A DNA stretch of 64,000 nucleotides, taken from Algoriphagus halophilus. Lineage in GTDB: Bacteria > Bacteroidota > Bacteroidia > Cytophagales > Cyclobacteriaceae. Every line of letters starts with the position of its first letter. Within the stretch, counting starts at the first letter, position 1. Below, piece by piece: positions 41,522 through 51,424 of this stretch. The position numbers and the translations under genes were made by a program. The stretch is taken from positions 186,001 through 250,000 of the forward strand of contig NZ_FSRC01000003.1 in the NCBI RefSeq assembly GCF_900129785.1, written 5' to 3'. Below the pieces are notes generated by a model. That model had not been told where the DNA came from and did no database searches. It was given only the letters and a program-made list of their open reading frames with translations.

Positions 41522-44197
41522 ATGAATCACAAAAAACATGTAGTTCGCATTTTGATCTTTTCCCTGATTGTTTTTGGGGCAATATCCTGTGCGAAAAAAG
41601 AAGAAAAAAAGCCCGTTCACCCGAAGGTTGCAAAATTAAAGTTACCAGCAGGGTTTGTAGCGGAACATATTTATAGCCCTGGAGAAAATGATCAAGGTTC
41701 TTGGGTAGCAATGACCTTTGATGATAAAGGGAGAATGATTACTGCGGATCAATATGGAGCGCTTTACAGGTTAGAAATCCCAGCTGTAGGTTCAGACTCT
41801 CTTGCTCCTAAAATTGAAAAATTGGTAGTCGGAGATCAAACGGATCAAAAACTGGGAATGGGGTATGCTCAAGGTTTGCTATACGCCTTTAACTCTGTCT
41901 ATGTGATGGTAAATCATAGAGGGAATGATGAATTCGAAAGGACTACAGGTATGTATAGAATTCAAGACCTAGATGGAGATGATCGCTATGAAACAGTTAC
42001 TTTAATTAAACTAATGGAGGGATCACCCGGAGAGCATGGTCCTCATAGCATGATTTTATCTCCTGATGGACAGTCTATTTACATCTCAGCAGGTAACCAT
42101 GTGGATGTTCCTGAAATGGACTCATACCGCTTACCAAAAGCTTGGGATAGAGATAATTTATTTCCTGAAATCAAAGACCCAAGAGGTCATGCCAACGATA
42201 GAATGGCTCCAGGAGGATGGATTGCCAAAACAGATCCTGAAGGCAAAACTTGGGAGTTGGTTGCAGCCGGATTCAGAAATGAGTTTGATATAGCTTTCAA
42301 CGAAAATGGGGATTTGTTTACCTATGATTCGGATATGGAATGGGATTTTGGTATGCCTTGGTATAGACCTACCAGAATTTGCTATGTTCCTAGTGGAGCA
42401 GAATTTGGATGGAGAACTGGAAACCAAAAATGGTCTCCAAACTATCCGGATAATTTACCTGCTGCTTTGAATATTGGACAAGGATCTCCAACCAATGTCA
42501 TGTTCGGTACCAATTCCAATTTTCCAGATAAATACAAGAAAGCATTATATACTTTTGATTGGAGTTTTGGAATTATTTATGCGACTACCTTAACTCCTGA
42601 AGGAGCTTCCTATGCTGCAAGTGGTGAGGAATTTATTTCTGGATCTCCTCTTCCTCTTACGGATGGAGAATTTGGCCCCGATGGTGCGATGTACTTTTTG
42701 ACAGGTGGTAGAAGATTGGAGTCGGATCTGTATAGAGTGTATTATGATGGAGATGAAGCTCCTGGTACTTCCACCAAACAGACCTTAACGGAAGAGCACG
42801 AAATCCGAAGAAAACTTGAAACGTATCATGCTGGTGGTCCAAAAGCTGGAGCTATTGATGAGGCTTGGCCTTATTTGGCACATGAAGATCGCTTCATTCA
42901 ATATGCAGCAAGAATCGCAGTGGAACATCAACCTGTTTCAGAATGGCAATCCATGGTATTTGCAGAGGAAAATCCAAATATCGCTATTCAAGCTGCTATC
43001 GCTTTGGCGAGACATGGTAGTCCAAGTGTAGCTACGCCTTTATTGAATAAACTTACTAGTATTAATTATTCTGATTTATCTGAAACTGGAAAACAGAATT
43101 TGTTAAGAGCGATTGAGCTGACACTTTTCAGATTTGAAAATTCTGCAAAAGCATCTTTCCCTAAAGTGATTGCTTACCTAGATCCTTACTATCCATCAGG
43201 AAATAATAATTTGGATCGTGAACTTGCAAAGCTTTTGACCTATACCGGTGCTGAGGATGCAGTAAGTAAAACCTTGGCGATTTTAGAAACAGCGAAGGAT
43301 GATGAGAATTTTCAGAAGACATTAACATCTTCTTCTGATTTGATCATGAGAAATCCTCAATACGGTATGGACATCGCAAATATGCTTGCCAATGTGCCAC
43401 CCGCTCAACAAACGTATTTGGCGGTAGTATTAGGAGGTGCTGAAAAAGGCTGGACTCCGGAATTACGGGATAAATATTTTACATGGATCAGAAATGCCTT
43501 TAATTACAAAGGAGGTAGAAGCTATGTTGGTTTCATAGATCGAGCTAGAAAAATGGCACTTTCTCATGTCGCTTCTTCCGAAAAAGCGAAATATGATGAA
43601 ATGTCTGGAGCTGCTTTATTGACTGGAAATGGCAATGACATTGTTCAGTCCGATGTTCAACCAGAAGGTCCAGGTAGAAGATGGACGTTGGAAGAAGCAG
43701 AACCTTTGGTAGAGAATTTATCCGGAAGGGATTATGTCAGAGGGAAAGCCATGTATGCTGCTACCCTATGTCAATCTTGCCATACCATGCAGGGAGAAGG
43801 AGGTATTATTGGTCCAGACCTTACCCAGCTAGGTACACGATTCTCTCCTAAGGATATTTTGAACTCCACCATTAATCCTAGTGATGTGATTTCCGATCAA
43901 TATGCAGCTACTGTATTAGTATTGAATGATGGAAACTCAGTAGTAGGAAGGGTGACAAATGAAGACGAGAGCAATTACTATGTTTCTCAAAATCCATTTG
44001 CCCCAGAAACCATTCGAACTGTACCTAAATCCAGTGTGGTAGAGACTAAACTTTCTGAAGTATCTATTATGCTTCCTGGTATGATCAATAGATTAAATGA
44101 GGAGGAATTGAAGGATCTGATGGCTTATTTGATCTCTGGAGGTAATCCTGATCACGAAGTCTTTAAAGGATCTGAAACCGCATCAAATACGGATTAA
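41522..44197 (+). CDS. PVC-type haem lipoprotein: propeller, HEAT-like region, cytochrome c
   Basis: An 891-residue lipoprotein (FGAISC, Cys23 region). The first ~400 residues are a membrane-bound dehydrogenase-type beta-propeller (LPAGFVAEHIYSPGENDQGSW, FDDKGRMITADQYGALYRL, AAGFRNEFDIAFNENGDLF). Alpha-helical HEAT-like sequence spans about 430-700. A c-type cytochrome domain holds CQSCH (Cys750-His754) with GPDLTQLG and the C-terminal LPGMINRL Met region, plus the GRVTNEDESNYYV domain usual in such proteins. Likely oxidises a sugar or glycan at the cell surface or periplasm and passes electrons to haem. 168 bases after susD and 2 bases before the DUF1080 gene, so it is cotranscribed with the latter. 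Confidence 0.87.
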   Translation: MNHKKHVVRILIFSLIVFGAISCAKKEEKKPVHPKVAKLKLPAGFVAEHIYSPGENDQGSWVAMTFDDKGRMITADQYGALYRLEIPAVGSDSLAPKIEKLVVGDQTDQKLGMGYAQGLLYAFNSVYVMVNHRGNDEFERTTGMYRIQDLDGDDRYETVTLIKLMEGSPGEHGPHSMILSPDGQSIYISAGNHVDVPEMDSYRLPKAWDRDNLFPEIKDPRGHANDRMAPGGWIAKTDPEGKTWELVAAGFRNEFDIAFNENGDLFTYDSDMEWDFGMPWYRPTRICYVPSGAEFGWRTGNQKWSPNYPDNLPAALNIGQGSPTNVMFGTNSNFPDKYKKALYTFDWSFGIIYATTLTPEGASYAASGEEFISGSPLPLTDGEFGPDGAMYFLTGGRRLESDLYRVYYDGDEAPGTSTKQTLTEEHEIRRKLETYHAGGPKAGAIDEAWPYLAHEDRFIQYAARIAVEHQPVSEWQSMVFAEENPNIAIQAAIALARHGSPSVATPLLNKLTSINYSDLSETGKQNLLRAIELTLFRFENSAKASFPKVIAYLDPYYPSGNNNLDRELAKLLTYTGAEDAVSKTLAILETAKDDENFQKTLTSSSDLIMRNPQYGMDIANMLANVPPAQQTYLAVVLGGAEKGWTPELRDKYFTWIRNAFNYKGGRSYVGFIDRARKMALSHVASSEKAKYDEMSGAALLTGNGNDIVQSDVQPEGPGRRWTLEEAEPLVENLSGRDYVRGKAMYAATLCQSCHTMQGEGGIIGPDLTQLGTRFSPKDILNSTINPSDVISDQYAATVLVLNDGNSVVGRVTNEDESNYYVSQNPFAPETIRTVPKSSVVETKLSEVSIMLPGMINRLNEEELKDLMAYLISGGNPDHEVFKGSETASNTD

Positions 44198-44199
44198 TC

Positions 44200-44982
44200 A
44201 TGAAAAAGATACATTATCTAATGATGGGAATATTATCAACAGTGGCCTTAGGATTACTGCTGAGCATGATTCCTGCAGATAAAACAGAACCAATCTCTTC
44301 TGAGTCCCAAAGTGAGTTTAAATCAATTTTTGATGGAAAAACCTTAACTGGATGGGAAGGCGACCCAACTTACTGGAAGGTGGAAGATGGGGCCATTACG
44401 GGGGTGATTACTCCTGAAACCTTACTGAAGGCCAATACATTTTTGATTTGGAAAGATGGTCAGCCTGGAGATTTTGAGTTGAAAGCTAAATTTAAGATTT
44501 CTGAAACAGGTAATTCAGGAATTAACTATAGAAGTGATATGGTTCCTGATGTTCCTTTTGCCTTAAAAGGTTACCAAGCCGATATCGATGGAAGGATCAA
44601 TTACACTGGTCAGAATTATGAAGAGAGAAAAAGAACCACTTTGGCTTATCGTGGACAAAAGACCAAGATTACTCCACAAGAAAACCCAACGGGAAATCTG
44701 AGGGATTATGTAGAAAGGAATGCTTGGAAAGGGTTGAATGTGATTGAGGAAATTGGAGATAGAGATGAGTTAAAGACTAAAATCAAAGCGAATGACTGGA
44801 ATGAAATTCATATTGTTGCGAAAGGCAATGTATTGAAGCATTATGTCAATGGCGTGCTGATGAGTGAAGTGCATGATGAGGATCCTGCCAATTTTTCTGC
44901 GAAAGGATACCTAGGAGTACAAGTTCATGTAGGGCCACCTATGAAAGTCCAGTACAAAGATTTGATGATAAAAATGAATTAA
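44200..44982 (+). CDS. DUF1080 (3-keto-disaccharide/glycoside hydrolase-like) exported protein
   Basis: A 260-residue protein with an N-terminal export signal or anchor (MMGILSTVALGLLLSMI). The DUF1080 domain follows: FKSIFDGKTLTGWEGDPTYWKVEDG, GNSGINYRSDMVP, NDWNEIHIVAKGNVLKHYVNGV. This concanavalin-like family includes 3-keto-disaccharide hydrolase and 3-keto-glucoside hydrolases, which cleave sugars already oxidised at C3. Two bases after the cytochrome lipoprotein gene, which could be its oxidising partner, and upstream of TIM-barrel and Gfo/Idh/MocA genes of the same pathway type. A terminator follows. Confidence 0.88.
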   Translation: MKKIHYLMMGILSTVALGLLLSMIPADKTEPISSESQSEFKSIFDGKTLTGWEGDPTYWKVEDGAITGVITPETLLKANTFLIWKDGQPGDFELKAKFKISETGNSGINYRSDMVPDVPFALKGYQADIDGRINYTGQNYEERKRTTLAYRGQKTKITPQENPTGNLRDYVERNAWKGLNVIEEIGDRDELKTKIKANDWNEIHIVAKGNVLKHYVNGVLMSEVHDEDPANFSAKGYLGVQVHVGPPMKVQYKDLMIKMN

Positions 44983-45017
44983 TTGGGTTGGGAATAGATT
45001 AATTGTAAATGTTAAAT

Positions 45018-45059
45018 GCACCGATTGGAATTACAGCATCCGATCGGTGCTTTTTTTTT
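45018..45059 (+). terminator. rho-independent terminator after the DUF1080 gene
   Basis: GCACCGAT (45018-45025) pairs with ATCGGTGC (45043-45050), extended by internal matches, and is followed by nine Ts. It separates the susC/D-cytochrome-DUF1080 unit from the DUF4432 unit. Confidence 0.9.
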
Positions 45060-45126
45060 AACTAAGTATTTGACCATTGATCAATCCCTTCTTGGTATAC
45101 CAGAAGGATACGATTAACTTTTAAAA

Positions 45127-45141
45127 CCTGACACTACAGGA
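45127..45141 (-). promoter_or_regulatory. weak candidate operator TCCTG-N5-TCAGG (site F)
   Basis: Minus strand TCCTG TAGTG TCAGG, 20 bases before the DUF4432 start. Only the first half-site matches fully; it also reads as the imperfect palindrome CCTG-N6-CAGG. Noted because it heads a sugar operon next to the rhamnose genes. Confidence 0.3.
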
Positions 45142-45160
45142 TGGAAAACAGACCTTTGAA

Positions 45161-46252
45161 ATGGAAATTAAGGTGTCAAATAATCCTATGAACTCACCCG
45201 AAATAGCTCAAATAGATAACTGGAAGCGGAAAATTTCTAATTCTCAGCAACTTGGAGGAATTGAAACTTCTGTATTGGACAATGGCCCTGGAAGAGGAGT
45301 GAGAATCGCATGGATTAATACAGGTTCCGGACTTCGATATAAAGTAATCTTGGACCGGGGAATGGATATTCTGGACTGCTTTTTTAATGAAAGTAGTTTG
45401 GCCTGGATAAGCCACTCGGGACATGTCTCACCGCAACCTTTTTCCAATAAGGGAATTGATTGGCTTCGGACTTTTGGAGGGGGATTATTAACAACTTGTG
45501 GTCTGTCCAATGCCGGACCTCCCAATTCGGATGAAAGTGGTGAAAGAGGACTACATGGAAACTTTAGTAATATCCCTGCGGAGTTGATATCCATCAAACA
45601 GCCTGATTTATATAGGAATGATCTTTCCTTTGAGATAGTAGGGAAAATTACAGAAACCAGCACTTTTGGTCCAAGCTTGGAATTGACCAGAACTATCTCA
45701 GGCGAATTGGGTTCTGCCGCGATACGGATCAGCGATACGGTACTTAATAGAGGGAATACTCCGGCGCCCCATATGGTATTATACCATATAAATTGCGGTT
45801 GGCCCTTGATAGATGATGGAACAAGGATTGTTTGGCAAGGAGATATAATTCCAAAAGCCAATGATATAAATAATACTGATTTTAATAAAAAACATCAATT
45901 TACCAGATGTGCTCCACCATTACAGGAGCATGATGGCTTTGGAGAAGATGTGGCATTTATTAAACCTTCTAGCGTAGATGCAGACCAAGTGGTTTGTGGA
46001 TATGCAAACGATGCGCTCCAACTAGGTTTGAAAATATCATTTTCGAAGAAACAACTGCCATGGTTAATCCATTGGCAACATTGGGGCGAAAATGAATACG
46101 TTACAGCTTTGGAACCAGCAACCAATCCGCCAATTGGGCAAGCTGAAGCAAGGAAAAATCAAACATTGATCATGTTGCAGCCTGGAGAATATAAGTCTTA
46201 TGAGTTGACCTTGGAGGCAATTACAGGAAAGGATGTAAACGATTTTAAATAA
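45161..46252 (+). CDS. DUF4432 (aldose-1-epimerase superfamily) protein
   Basis: A 363-residue cytoplasmic protein with no signal. DUF4432 stretches: GLRYKVILDRGMDILDCFF, GGGLLTTCGLSNAGPP, HGNFSNIPAE, MVLYHINCGWPLIDDG and the LEPATNPPIGQAEARK end. The fold is a galactose-mutarotase-like beta-sandwich; the conserved His and Glu that act in mutarotases seem present (HGNFSN, ALEPATN). No reaction is proven. First gene of a four-gene plus-strand unit with a cupin, a TIM barrel and an NAD-dependent dehydrogenase, closed by terminators at 45018 and 49877, so it is probably a sugar mutarotase or epimerase in that pathway. Confidence 0.85.
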   Translation: MEIKVSNNPMNSPEIAQIDNWKRKISNSQQLGGIETSVLDNGPGRGVRIAWINTGSGLRYKVILDRGMDILDCFFNESSLAWISHSGHVSPQPFSNKGIDWLRTFGGGLLTTCGLSNAGPPNSDESGERGLHGNFSNIPAELISIKQPDLYRNDLSFEIVGKITETSTFGPSLELTRTISGELGSAAIRISDTVLNRGNTPAPHMVLYHINCGWPLIDDGTRIVWQGDIIPKANDINNTDFNKKHQFTRCAPPLQEHDGFGEDVAFIKPSSVDADQVVCGYANDALQLGLKISFSKKQLPWLIHWQHWGENEYVTALEPATNPPIGQAEARKNQTLIMLQPGEYKSYELTLEAITGKDVNDFK

Positions 46253-46323
46253 GAGATTAAAATGGGGGTATTACCCTATTTTTAACATATAATTACTCAA
46301 TAACCCGTTAACCAATTATAAAA

Positions 46324-47535
46324 ATGAGTTTAGCAAATAAAGCGCTCGAACAAGGAGAAGGAATATTAAGATTGACTCCCACTTGGGTTCCTCGATCATT
46401 TTGTGTGCCAGGTAGAAGAATCAAATTGCACCCGGATGATTACTATGCCTTAGGTGGAGCTAGAGGGGGGATAGACGAGCGTTGGTTTTCGTCTACCACG
46501 CCTGCAGAGAATGGGCCGTTGACAAGCAAAAATGAGGGGTTGAGTCATATTGCATTTGAAGAAAATGGAAAAACAGAATTGATTCTGTTAAAAGACGCAA
46601 TCAATGATTTAGGAGGACAAATCATCGGGGATAGACTGTGGGATAAGTACAAGTCTTGGCCGATGTATTCCAAGTTTTTTGATAATATGGGGCCATTGCC
46701 GCACCATATTCACCCAAGTGATGAATTTGGGAAATTAACAGGGCAAAACGGAAAACCGGAGGCTTATTATTTCCCTCCCCAAGTCAATAATCATGGAGGT
46801 GATTTCCCTTACACATTCTTTGGTATAGCTCCGGGAACTTCCAAAGAGACTATTTTAGAATGTCTAAAGAACTTCAATAAAGGAGATAATAAAATCACGA
46901 ATTACTCTCAAGCATTTAAGTTAGAGCCGGGCACTGGATGGAATGTTCCTCCTGGAATGCTTCATGCGCCTGGAAGTTTGTGTACTTACGAACCTCAAAA
47001 AGCATCAGATATTTTTGCGATGTATCAATCGCTTGTAAATGAAGCAATTATACCTGATGAGTTGTTGTGGAATGCTACTCCAAAAGACAGATGGGGTGAT
47101 TATGATCTGCTAGTAGAGATGATCGATTGGGATTTGAATGTCAATCCTAATTTGATGGATAACCATTACATGGAGCCAATTCCTGTGAAGGACCGTGCTA
47201 CTATGAATGCTGAAGGCTATGATGATAAATGGATTTGTTACCGCTCTCATGATTATTCAGCCAAAGAATTGACCATCTTCCCTGGACAAACTGTGACCAT
47301 TAAAGATTCAGCGGCTTATGGAATGATTATGATGCAAGGATATGGTAAGATGAATAATTGGGATATTGAGACTCCTGCATTGATTCGATTTGGGCAGTTG
47401 ACCCATGATGAGTATTTTGTTTCAGAGAAGGCGGCTCAGGAAGGGGTGAAAATCACCAACCATTCCAAGACTGATCCGATCGTCATGCTAAAACATTTTG
47501 GACCAGATAATCCTGACCTTAAAGTAGTGGAATAA
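46324..47535 (+). CDS. cupin protein resembling class I mannose-6-phosphate isomerase
   Basis: A 403-residue protein without signal. Two cupin parts are visible. The first holds MGPLPHHIHPSDEFG with His127, His128, His130 and Glu134 as the metal site; the second region has PGTGWNVPPGMLHAPGSL, giving a further His ligand. RLTPTWVPRSFCVPGRRIKLHPDDYY at the start is characteristic of a sub-family annotated as mannose-6-phosphate isomerase-like. Real isomerase activity is uncertain. It sits between DUF4432 and the TIM-barrel gene with short gaps (71 and 58 bases). Confidence 0.78.
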   Translation: MSLANKALEQGEGILRLTPTWVPRSFCVPGRRIKLHPDDYYALGGARGGIDERWFSSTTPAENGPLTSKNEGLSHIAFEENGKTELILLKDAINDLGGQIIGDRLWDKYKSWPMYSKFFDNMGPLPHHIHPSDEFGKLTGQNGKPEAYYFPPQVNNHGGDFPYTFFGIAPGTSKETILECLKNFNKGDNKITNYSQAFKLEPGTGWNVPPGMLHAPGSLCTYEPQKASDIFAMYQSLVNEAIIPDELLWNATPKDRWGDYDLLVEMIDWDLNVNPNLMDNHYMEPIPVKDRATMNAEGYDDKWICYRSHDYSAKELTIFPGQTVTIKDSAAYGMIMMQGYGKMNNWDIETPALIRFGQLTHDEYFVSEKAAQEGVKITNHSKTDPIVMLKHFGPDNPDLKVVE

Positions 47536-47593
47536 TCCCATTAAAAGGTCGATTTAATAAACAAGTGCAATAACATAAAACCCACTTTTAACT

Positions 47594-48616
47594 ATGAATA
47601 ATTTCCCGAAATTACATAATGCAACGTGGCCTGGATTAGTAGGAAAAGGCCCAGACTCCGAACCTGTAATTCCTTTTGATTCGCTATTGGAGATGACAGC
47701 TGCAGCTGAAGTCAATGGGGTGAAATTTGATGGAGTGGATATTGGTTTACTTGAGCCACATATCAACTTAGATGCCCCTGATGAGGCAAAGAAAGTTGCA
47801 GATAAAGTGTCAAAATATAATTTGAATATAGGTTCGATGGTGGCTCCGATTTGGGCTGGGGCTGCAATGGGTACTGAAGAACAACGTAAAATATTTTTGG
47901 AGATGGTTCGCAAATCCTGCGAATTTGGAAAAGAGCTCAATGATTTAGGTGTCAGAAAGTATGGAGTGATCCGCATAGATTCAGCTTCTTCAGTGGAGGC
48001 TTGGTCAAAGGACCCTAAAGGGAACACCAAGCAAATTGCCGATACCTTTAGAGAAGCATGTGATATTGCTGCTGGGTTTGGTGAGAAGCTTGCTGCAGAA
48101 GGGGAGATTTGCTGGGGAGCCATGCACAGCTGGAAATACATGGTGGAATTGATGGAGATGGTGGATCGACCTAATATAGGTTTCCAGGCTGATATGTCTC
48201 ATACTTTCCTATACACCTTAGGATACAATGCTCCAGAACATAGGATTTTACCAAAGGATGTAGACTTGAAAGATAGAGGTGCCATAGAGGCTGCTTTGAA
48301 AACAGTGACCGATGCGTTAAGACCATGGACCATTGATTTCCATGTGGCTCAAAACGATGGAAGTGTTTTCGGTTCTGGATCACATGATAAGACAGGACGA
48401 CACTGTCAAGCCACCGATCCAAATGGACTGTTAGATATTGCCCATGATGCCGGGTACTGGTTGAGAGATGAAAATGGAAATCTGACAAAGGCCTTCAAAC
48501 ATATCTGCTGGGATGGTTGTATGTTCCCAAATTCAGTGATGGAAAACCAGCAGACATGGAATGATATTTTGGCAGCAATGATCAAAGTGAGAGAGGCTCA
48601 CGGATGGTCAGAATAA
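47594..48616 (+). CDS. sugar-phosphate isomerase/epimerase-like TIM barrel (AP endonuclease 2 superfamily)
   Basis: A 340-residue cytoplasmic barrel. Strand-end residues for metal binding appear in [37 protein letters not shown] and [26 protein letters not shown]. The end [23 protein letters not shown] is typical of a group found next to Gfo/Idh/MocA dehydrogenases in Bacteroidota and Planctomycetes. Such proteins act on keto-sugars, for example epimerising or isomerising 3-keto intermediates. 69 bases upstream of the dehydrogenase gene. Confidence 0.85.
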   Translation: MNNFPKLHNATWPGLVGKGPDSEPVIPFDSLLEMTAAAEVNGVKFDGVDIGLLEPHINLDAPDEAKKVADKVSKYNLNIGSMVAPIWAGAAMGTEEQRKIFLEMVRKSCEFGKELNDLGVRKYGVIRIDSASSVEAWSKDPKGNTKQIADTFREACDIAAGFGEKLAAEGEICWGAMHSWKYMVELMEMVDRPNIGFQADMSHTFLYTLGYNAPEHRILPKDVDLKDRGAIEAALKTVTDALRPWTIDFHVAQNDGSVFGSGSHDKTGRHCQATDPNGLLDIAHDAGYWLRDENGNLTKAFKHICWDGCMFPNSVMENQQTWNDILAAMIKVREAHGWSE

Positions 48617-48685
48617 ATTAGAAGCCAATAATCAGGAGGTGTAGTTCACCCTCTTTTTCAATTTTCAATTTTAGATTTAAAAACA

Positions 48686-49849
48686 ATGAGCGAAAAAAAA
48701 TATATACGAATAGGATTAATCGGAACAGGTTTGATGGGGCGAATCCATACAAACGGCTATAAACGATTGGCAGACTTCTTCCCAGAATATGAGCATAGAC
48801 CAGTTTTACAGGCTGCTTGTTCCAGAAGAAAAGAAAAAGTGGAAGCATTTGCAGAGCAATGGGGATATAAGTCGGTAGAGACTGATTGGAGAAAATTACT
48901 GGAAAGAGACGATATCGATGCAGTAGATATTTGTACTCCCAATGATATGCATGCCGAAATTGCCATAGCAGCTGCTAAAGCGGGAAAAATGATCCTTTGT
49001 GAGAAGCCCTTGGCAAGAACAGTGGAAGAGGCTAAAAAAATGGTAGATGCCATTGAGGAAGCTGGAGTGCAAAATACGGTTTGGTACAATTACAGAAGAA
49101 TTCCAGCTGTTACCCTTGCAAAGCAGATCGTTGCTTCTGGGAAGCTTGGAAAAATTTTCCATTACAGAGCAAATTTCCTTCAAGATTGGACCATTAACCC
49201 CGATTTACCTCAGGGAGGGGATGCATTATGGAGATTGGATGCAGAAGCTGCAGGTTCGGGTGTGACCGGTGACTTATTGGCACACTGTGTTGATACAGCC
49301 ATGTGGATCAATGGAGGAATTAAAGATGTTTCTGCAATGACAGAAACTTTTATCAAAGAGCGAGTACATCAAGGAACTGGTGAGAAGAAAAAAGTAACCA
49401 TTGATGATGCTTGTATTTTCCATTGTCATTTTGATAATGGTTCTTTAGGGCTGTTTGAAGCTACTCGATATGCAAGAGGACATAAAGCGCTTTATACATT
49501 TGAAATCAACGGAGAGCATGCCTCAATCCGATGGGATCTTCATGATTTGACCAGATTGGAATATTTTGATCATGATGATGAAGGAAAAGTAAGGGGTTGG
49601 AGATCTATTCACGTAACTGATGGGGATCATCCTTACATGGATAGATGGTGGATCCCAGGGACTTCCATTGGATACGAACATTCCTTTATACATCAAGTAG
49701 CGGATTTCTTTAAAAGCTTAGATGAGGGCACAGCATGTCATCCTACTTTTAAAGATGCTTTTGAAACTCAAAAAGTATGTGAGGCAGTGATTAATTCTGC
49801 GAATGAGAAAGCATGGAAAGACACAGGTGTTGAATGGACTGAAAAATAA
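48686..49849 (+). CDS. Gfo/Idh/MocA-family NAD(P)-dependent sugar dehydrogenase
   Basis: A 387-residue two-domain oxidoreductase. The Rossmann fold begins [19 protein letters not shown]; the strongly conserved catalytic Lys is in [15 protein letters not shown]. The C-terminal domain carries the substrate motif [16 protein letters not shown], with the Asp/His pair. Cytoplasmic, as no signal is present. It probably oxidises or reduces a sugar hydroxyl (C3 in relatives that make 3-keto sugars). It ends the DUF4432-cupin-TIM barrel-dehydrogenase unit and is followed by a terminator. Confidence 0.92.
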   Translation: MSEKKYIRIGLIGTGLMGRIHTNGYKRLADFFPEYEHRPVLQAACSRRKEKVEAFAEQWGYKSVETDWRKLLERDDIDAVDICTPNDMHAEIAIAAAKAGKMILCEKPLARTVEEAKKMVDAIEEAGVQNTVWYNYRRIPAVTLAKQIVASGKLGKIFHYRANFLQDWTINPDLPQGGDALWRLDAEAAGSGVTGDLLAHCVDTAMWINGGIKDVSAMTETFIKERVHQGTGEKKKVTIDDACIFHCHFDNGSLGLFEATRYARGHKALYTFEINGEHASIRWDLHDLTRLEYFDHDDEGKVRGWRSIHVTDGDHPYMDRWWIPGTSIGYEHSFIHQVADFFKSLDEGTACHPTFKDAFETQKVCEAVINSANEKAWKDTGVEWTEK

Positions 49850-49876
49850 TTTTCTTAAATTCGATTAATATCTATT

Positions 49877-49911
49877 AGCTCAATCAAGTTGACCTTGGTT
49901 GAGCTTTTTTA
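49877..49911 (+). terminator. rho-independent terminator after the dehydrogenase gene
   Basis: AGCTCAATCAAG (49877-49888) pairs with CTTGGTTGAGCT (49894-49905) with one wobble pair and a 5-base loop, followed by a run of Ts to about 49911. Confidence 0.85.
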
Positions 49912-49933
49912 TAGAAAATAAAATTACCCGCCC

Positions 49934-51424
49934 ATGACTAAGAAACTCTCTTTTACCACCAAGTTGGCTTTTTTATTACCGATTCTTTCCCTGCTTTTTT
50001 ACGGATGCGAGTCTCCAAAGAACAAGGATGAGGCAGTAACTGAAAAAAAAACAAATATCATTTTTATCCTTGCTGATGATTTAGGGTATGGAGATTTGGG
50101 CTTTTTGGGTCAACAATACATTGAAACTCCAAATATTGACCGACTGGCAAAAGAAGGTATGTTCTTTTCTGATTTTTATTCAGGGTCCACAGTTTGTGCT
50201 CCTTCGAGATCTTCTTTTTTGACTGGCTTACATACTGGGCATACACCGATTAGAGGAAATTCAGAGGTGCAGCCAGAAGGTCAGTTTCCAATGCCGGATT
50301 CTGTAATGACCGTGGGTAAGGCCATGCAACAAGCAGGGTATGTTACTGGGGCATTTGGCAAATGGGGGCTAGGATTTATAGGTTCGACTGGAGAGCCTGT
50401 TAATCAAGGGTTTGAAGAGTTTTTTGGATACAACTGTCAACGGTATGCGCATCGTTATTATCCCGCTTATTTATGGCATAATGATCAAAAGGTTGATTTG
50501 CCAGGAAATGATTGGACTACTACTGGGGATTATGCTCCTGATATCATTCAGGAGAAGACCCTTGAGTTTATAGATCAAAATGCTGAGAAACCCTTTTTTC
50601 TATTTATGCCTATCGTAACTCCTCATGCAGAACTCGCTGCTCCTGATGATGAGTTAATGGCTAAATACAAAAAGATGTTTCCAAATGAACAACCTTATGT
50701 AGGAGGGAAAGGAGCTGATTATGGTCCTGATATGCGTATTCCAGGGTATCAGTCTCAACCTTATCCACATGCGACTTTTGCAGCAATGGTAGAAAGGATT
50801 GACCGGTATGTGGGTGAGGTCTTGGATAAGTTGGAAGAGAATGGACTTTCAGAAAATACGCTAATAATTTTCAGTTCGGATAATGGAGCACATCAAGAAG
50901 GAGGAGCAGATCCCGAGTTTTTTGATAGTAATGGACAATTCAGAGGTTTTAAGAGAGATTTATATGAAGGAGGAGTACGTGCTCCAATGATTGCTTGGTG
51001 GCCCAATAAGATAAAAGCAGGGACTACTACGGATCATGTGGCCGCCTTTTGGGATTTGCTACCCACATTTGCTGAGGTAGCAGGACAGAAGATATCGTCT
51101 GCAATCGATGGGATTTCGTTCTATCCTACTTTGGTGGGAGAAGGAGAACAACAAGAGCATGAGTATTTGTATTGGGAGTTTCATGAGCAGGGAGGCAAAC
51201 AAGCAGTGAGGCAAGGCAATTGGAAAGCTGTGAAACTGGATGTATTTAAAAGCGAAGAGCCGGTATTGGAATTATATGACCTAAGTAAGGACCCTGGAGA
51301 AACTAACAACATTGCAAATGATTTCCCTGAAAAAGCGCAAGAGTTAGAAAGCTTGATGAGTTCTTCCCATATCCAAAATCCGCGATTTTCTTTTTACAGA
51401 AGTGAGAAGGAGTCTTCTGAATAA
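49934..51424 (+). CDS. family S1 sulfatase, lipoprotein (arylsulfatase-like)
   Basis: A 496-residue sulfatase with a lipoprotein signal (LLFYGC, Cys25). NIIFILADDLGYGDLG (41-56) is the metal site; the formylglycine motif CAPSR begins at Cys88; HTGHTPIRGN contains the conserved basic residues; IIFSSDNGAHQEGG is the second metal site. The GYGDLG and HTPIRG features resemble the arylsulfatase/galactosamine-6-sulfatase-like group. Outer-membrane anchoring makes it a surface or periplasmic enzyme, unlike the two soluble sulfatases at the left. Its own transcript: terminator before it, ebo cluster after a 222-base gap (51425-51646) in which I see no feature. Confidence 0.93.
   Translation: MTKKLSFTTKLAFLLPILSLLFYGCESPKNKDEAVTEKKTNIIFILADDLGYGDLGFLGQQYIETPNIDRLAKEGMFFSDFYSGSTVCAPSRSSFLTGLHTGHTPIRGNSEVQPEGQFPMPDSVMTVGKAMQQAGYVTGAFGKWGLGFIGSTGEPVNQGFEEFFGYNCQRYAHRYYPAYLWHNDQKVDLPGNDWTTTGDYAPDIIQEKTLEFIDQNAEKPFFLFMPIVTPHAELAAPDDELMAKYKKMFPNEQPYVGGKGADYGPDMRIPGYQSQPYPHATFAAMVERIDRYVGEVLDKLEENGLSENTLIIFSSDNGAHQEGGADPEFFDSNGQFRGFKRDLYEGGVRAPMIAWWPNKIKAGTTTDHVAAFWDLLPTFAEVAGQKISSAIDGISFYPTLVGEGEQQEHEYLYWEFHEQGGKQAVRQGNWKAVKLDVFKSEEPVLELYDLSKDPGETNNIANDFPEKAQELESLMSSSHIQNPRFSFYRSEKESSE

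Noticed and set aside
36709..44982. A classical polysaccharide utilisation locus
   Set aside because: SusC and SusD are present, but no glycoside hydrolase, lyase, hybrid two-component system or sigma/anti-sigma pair is found, so I describe it only as a SusC/D-linked oxidation locus.
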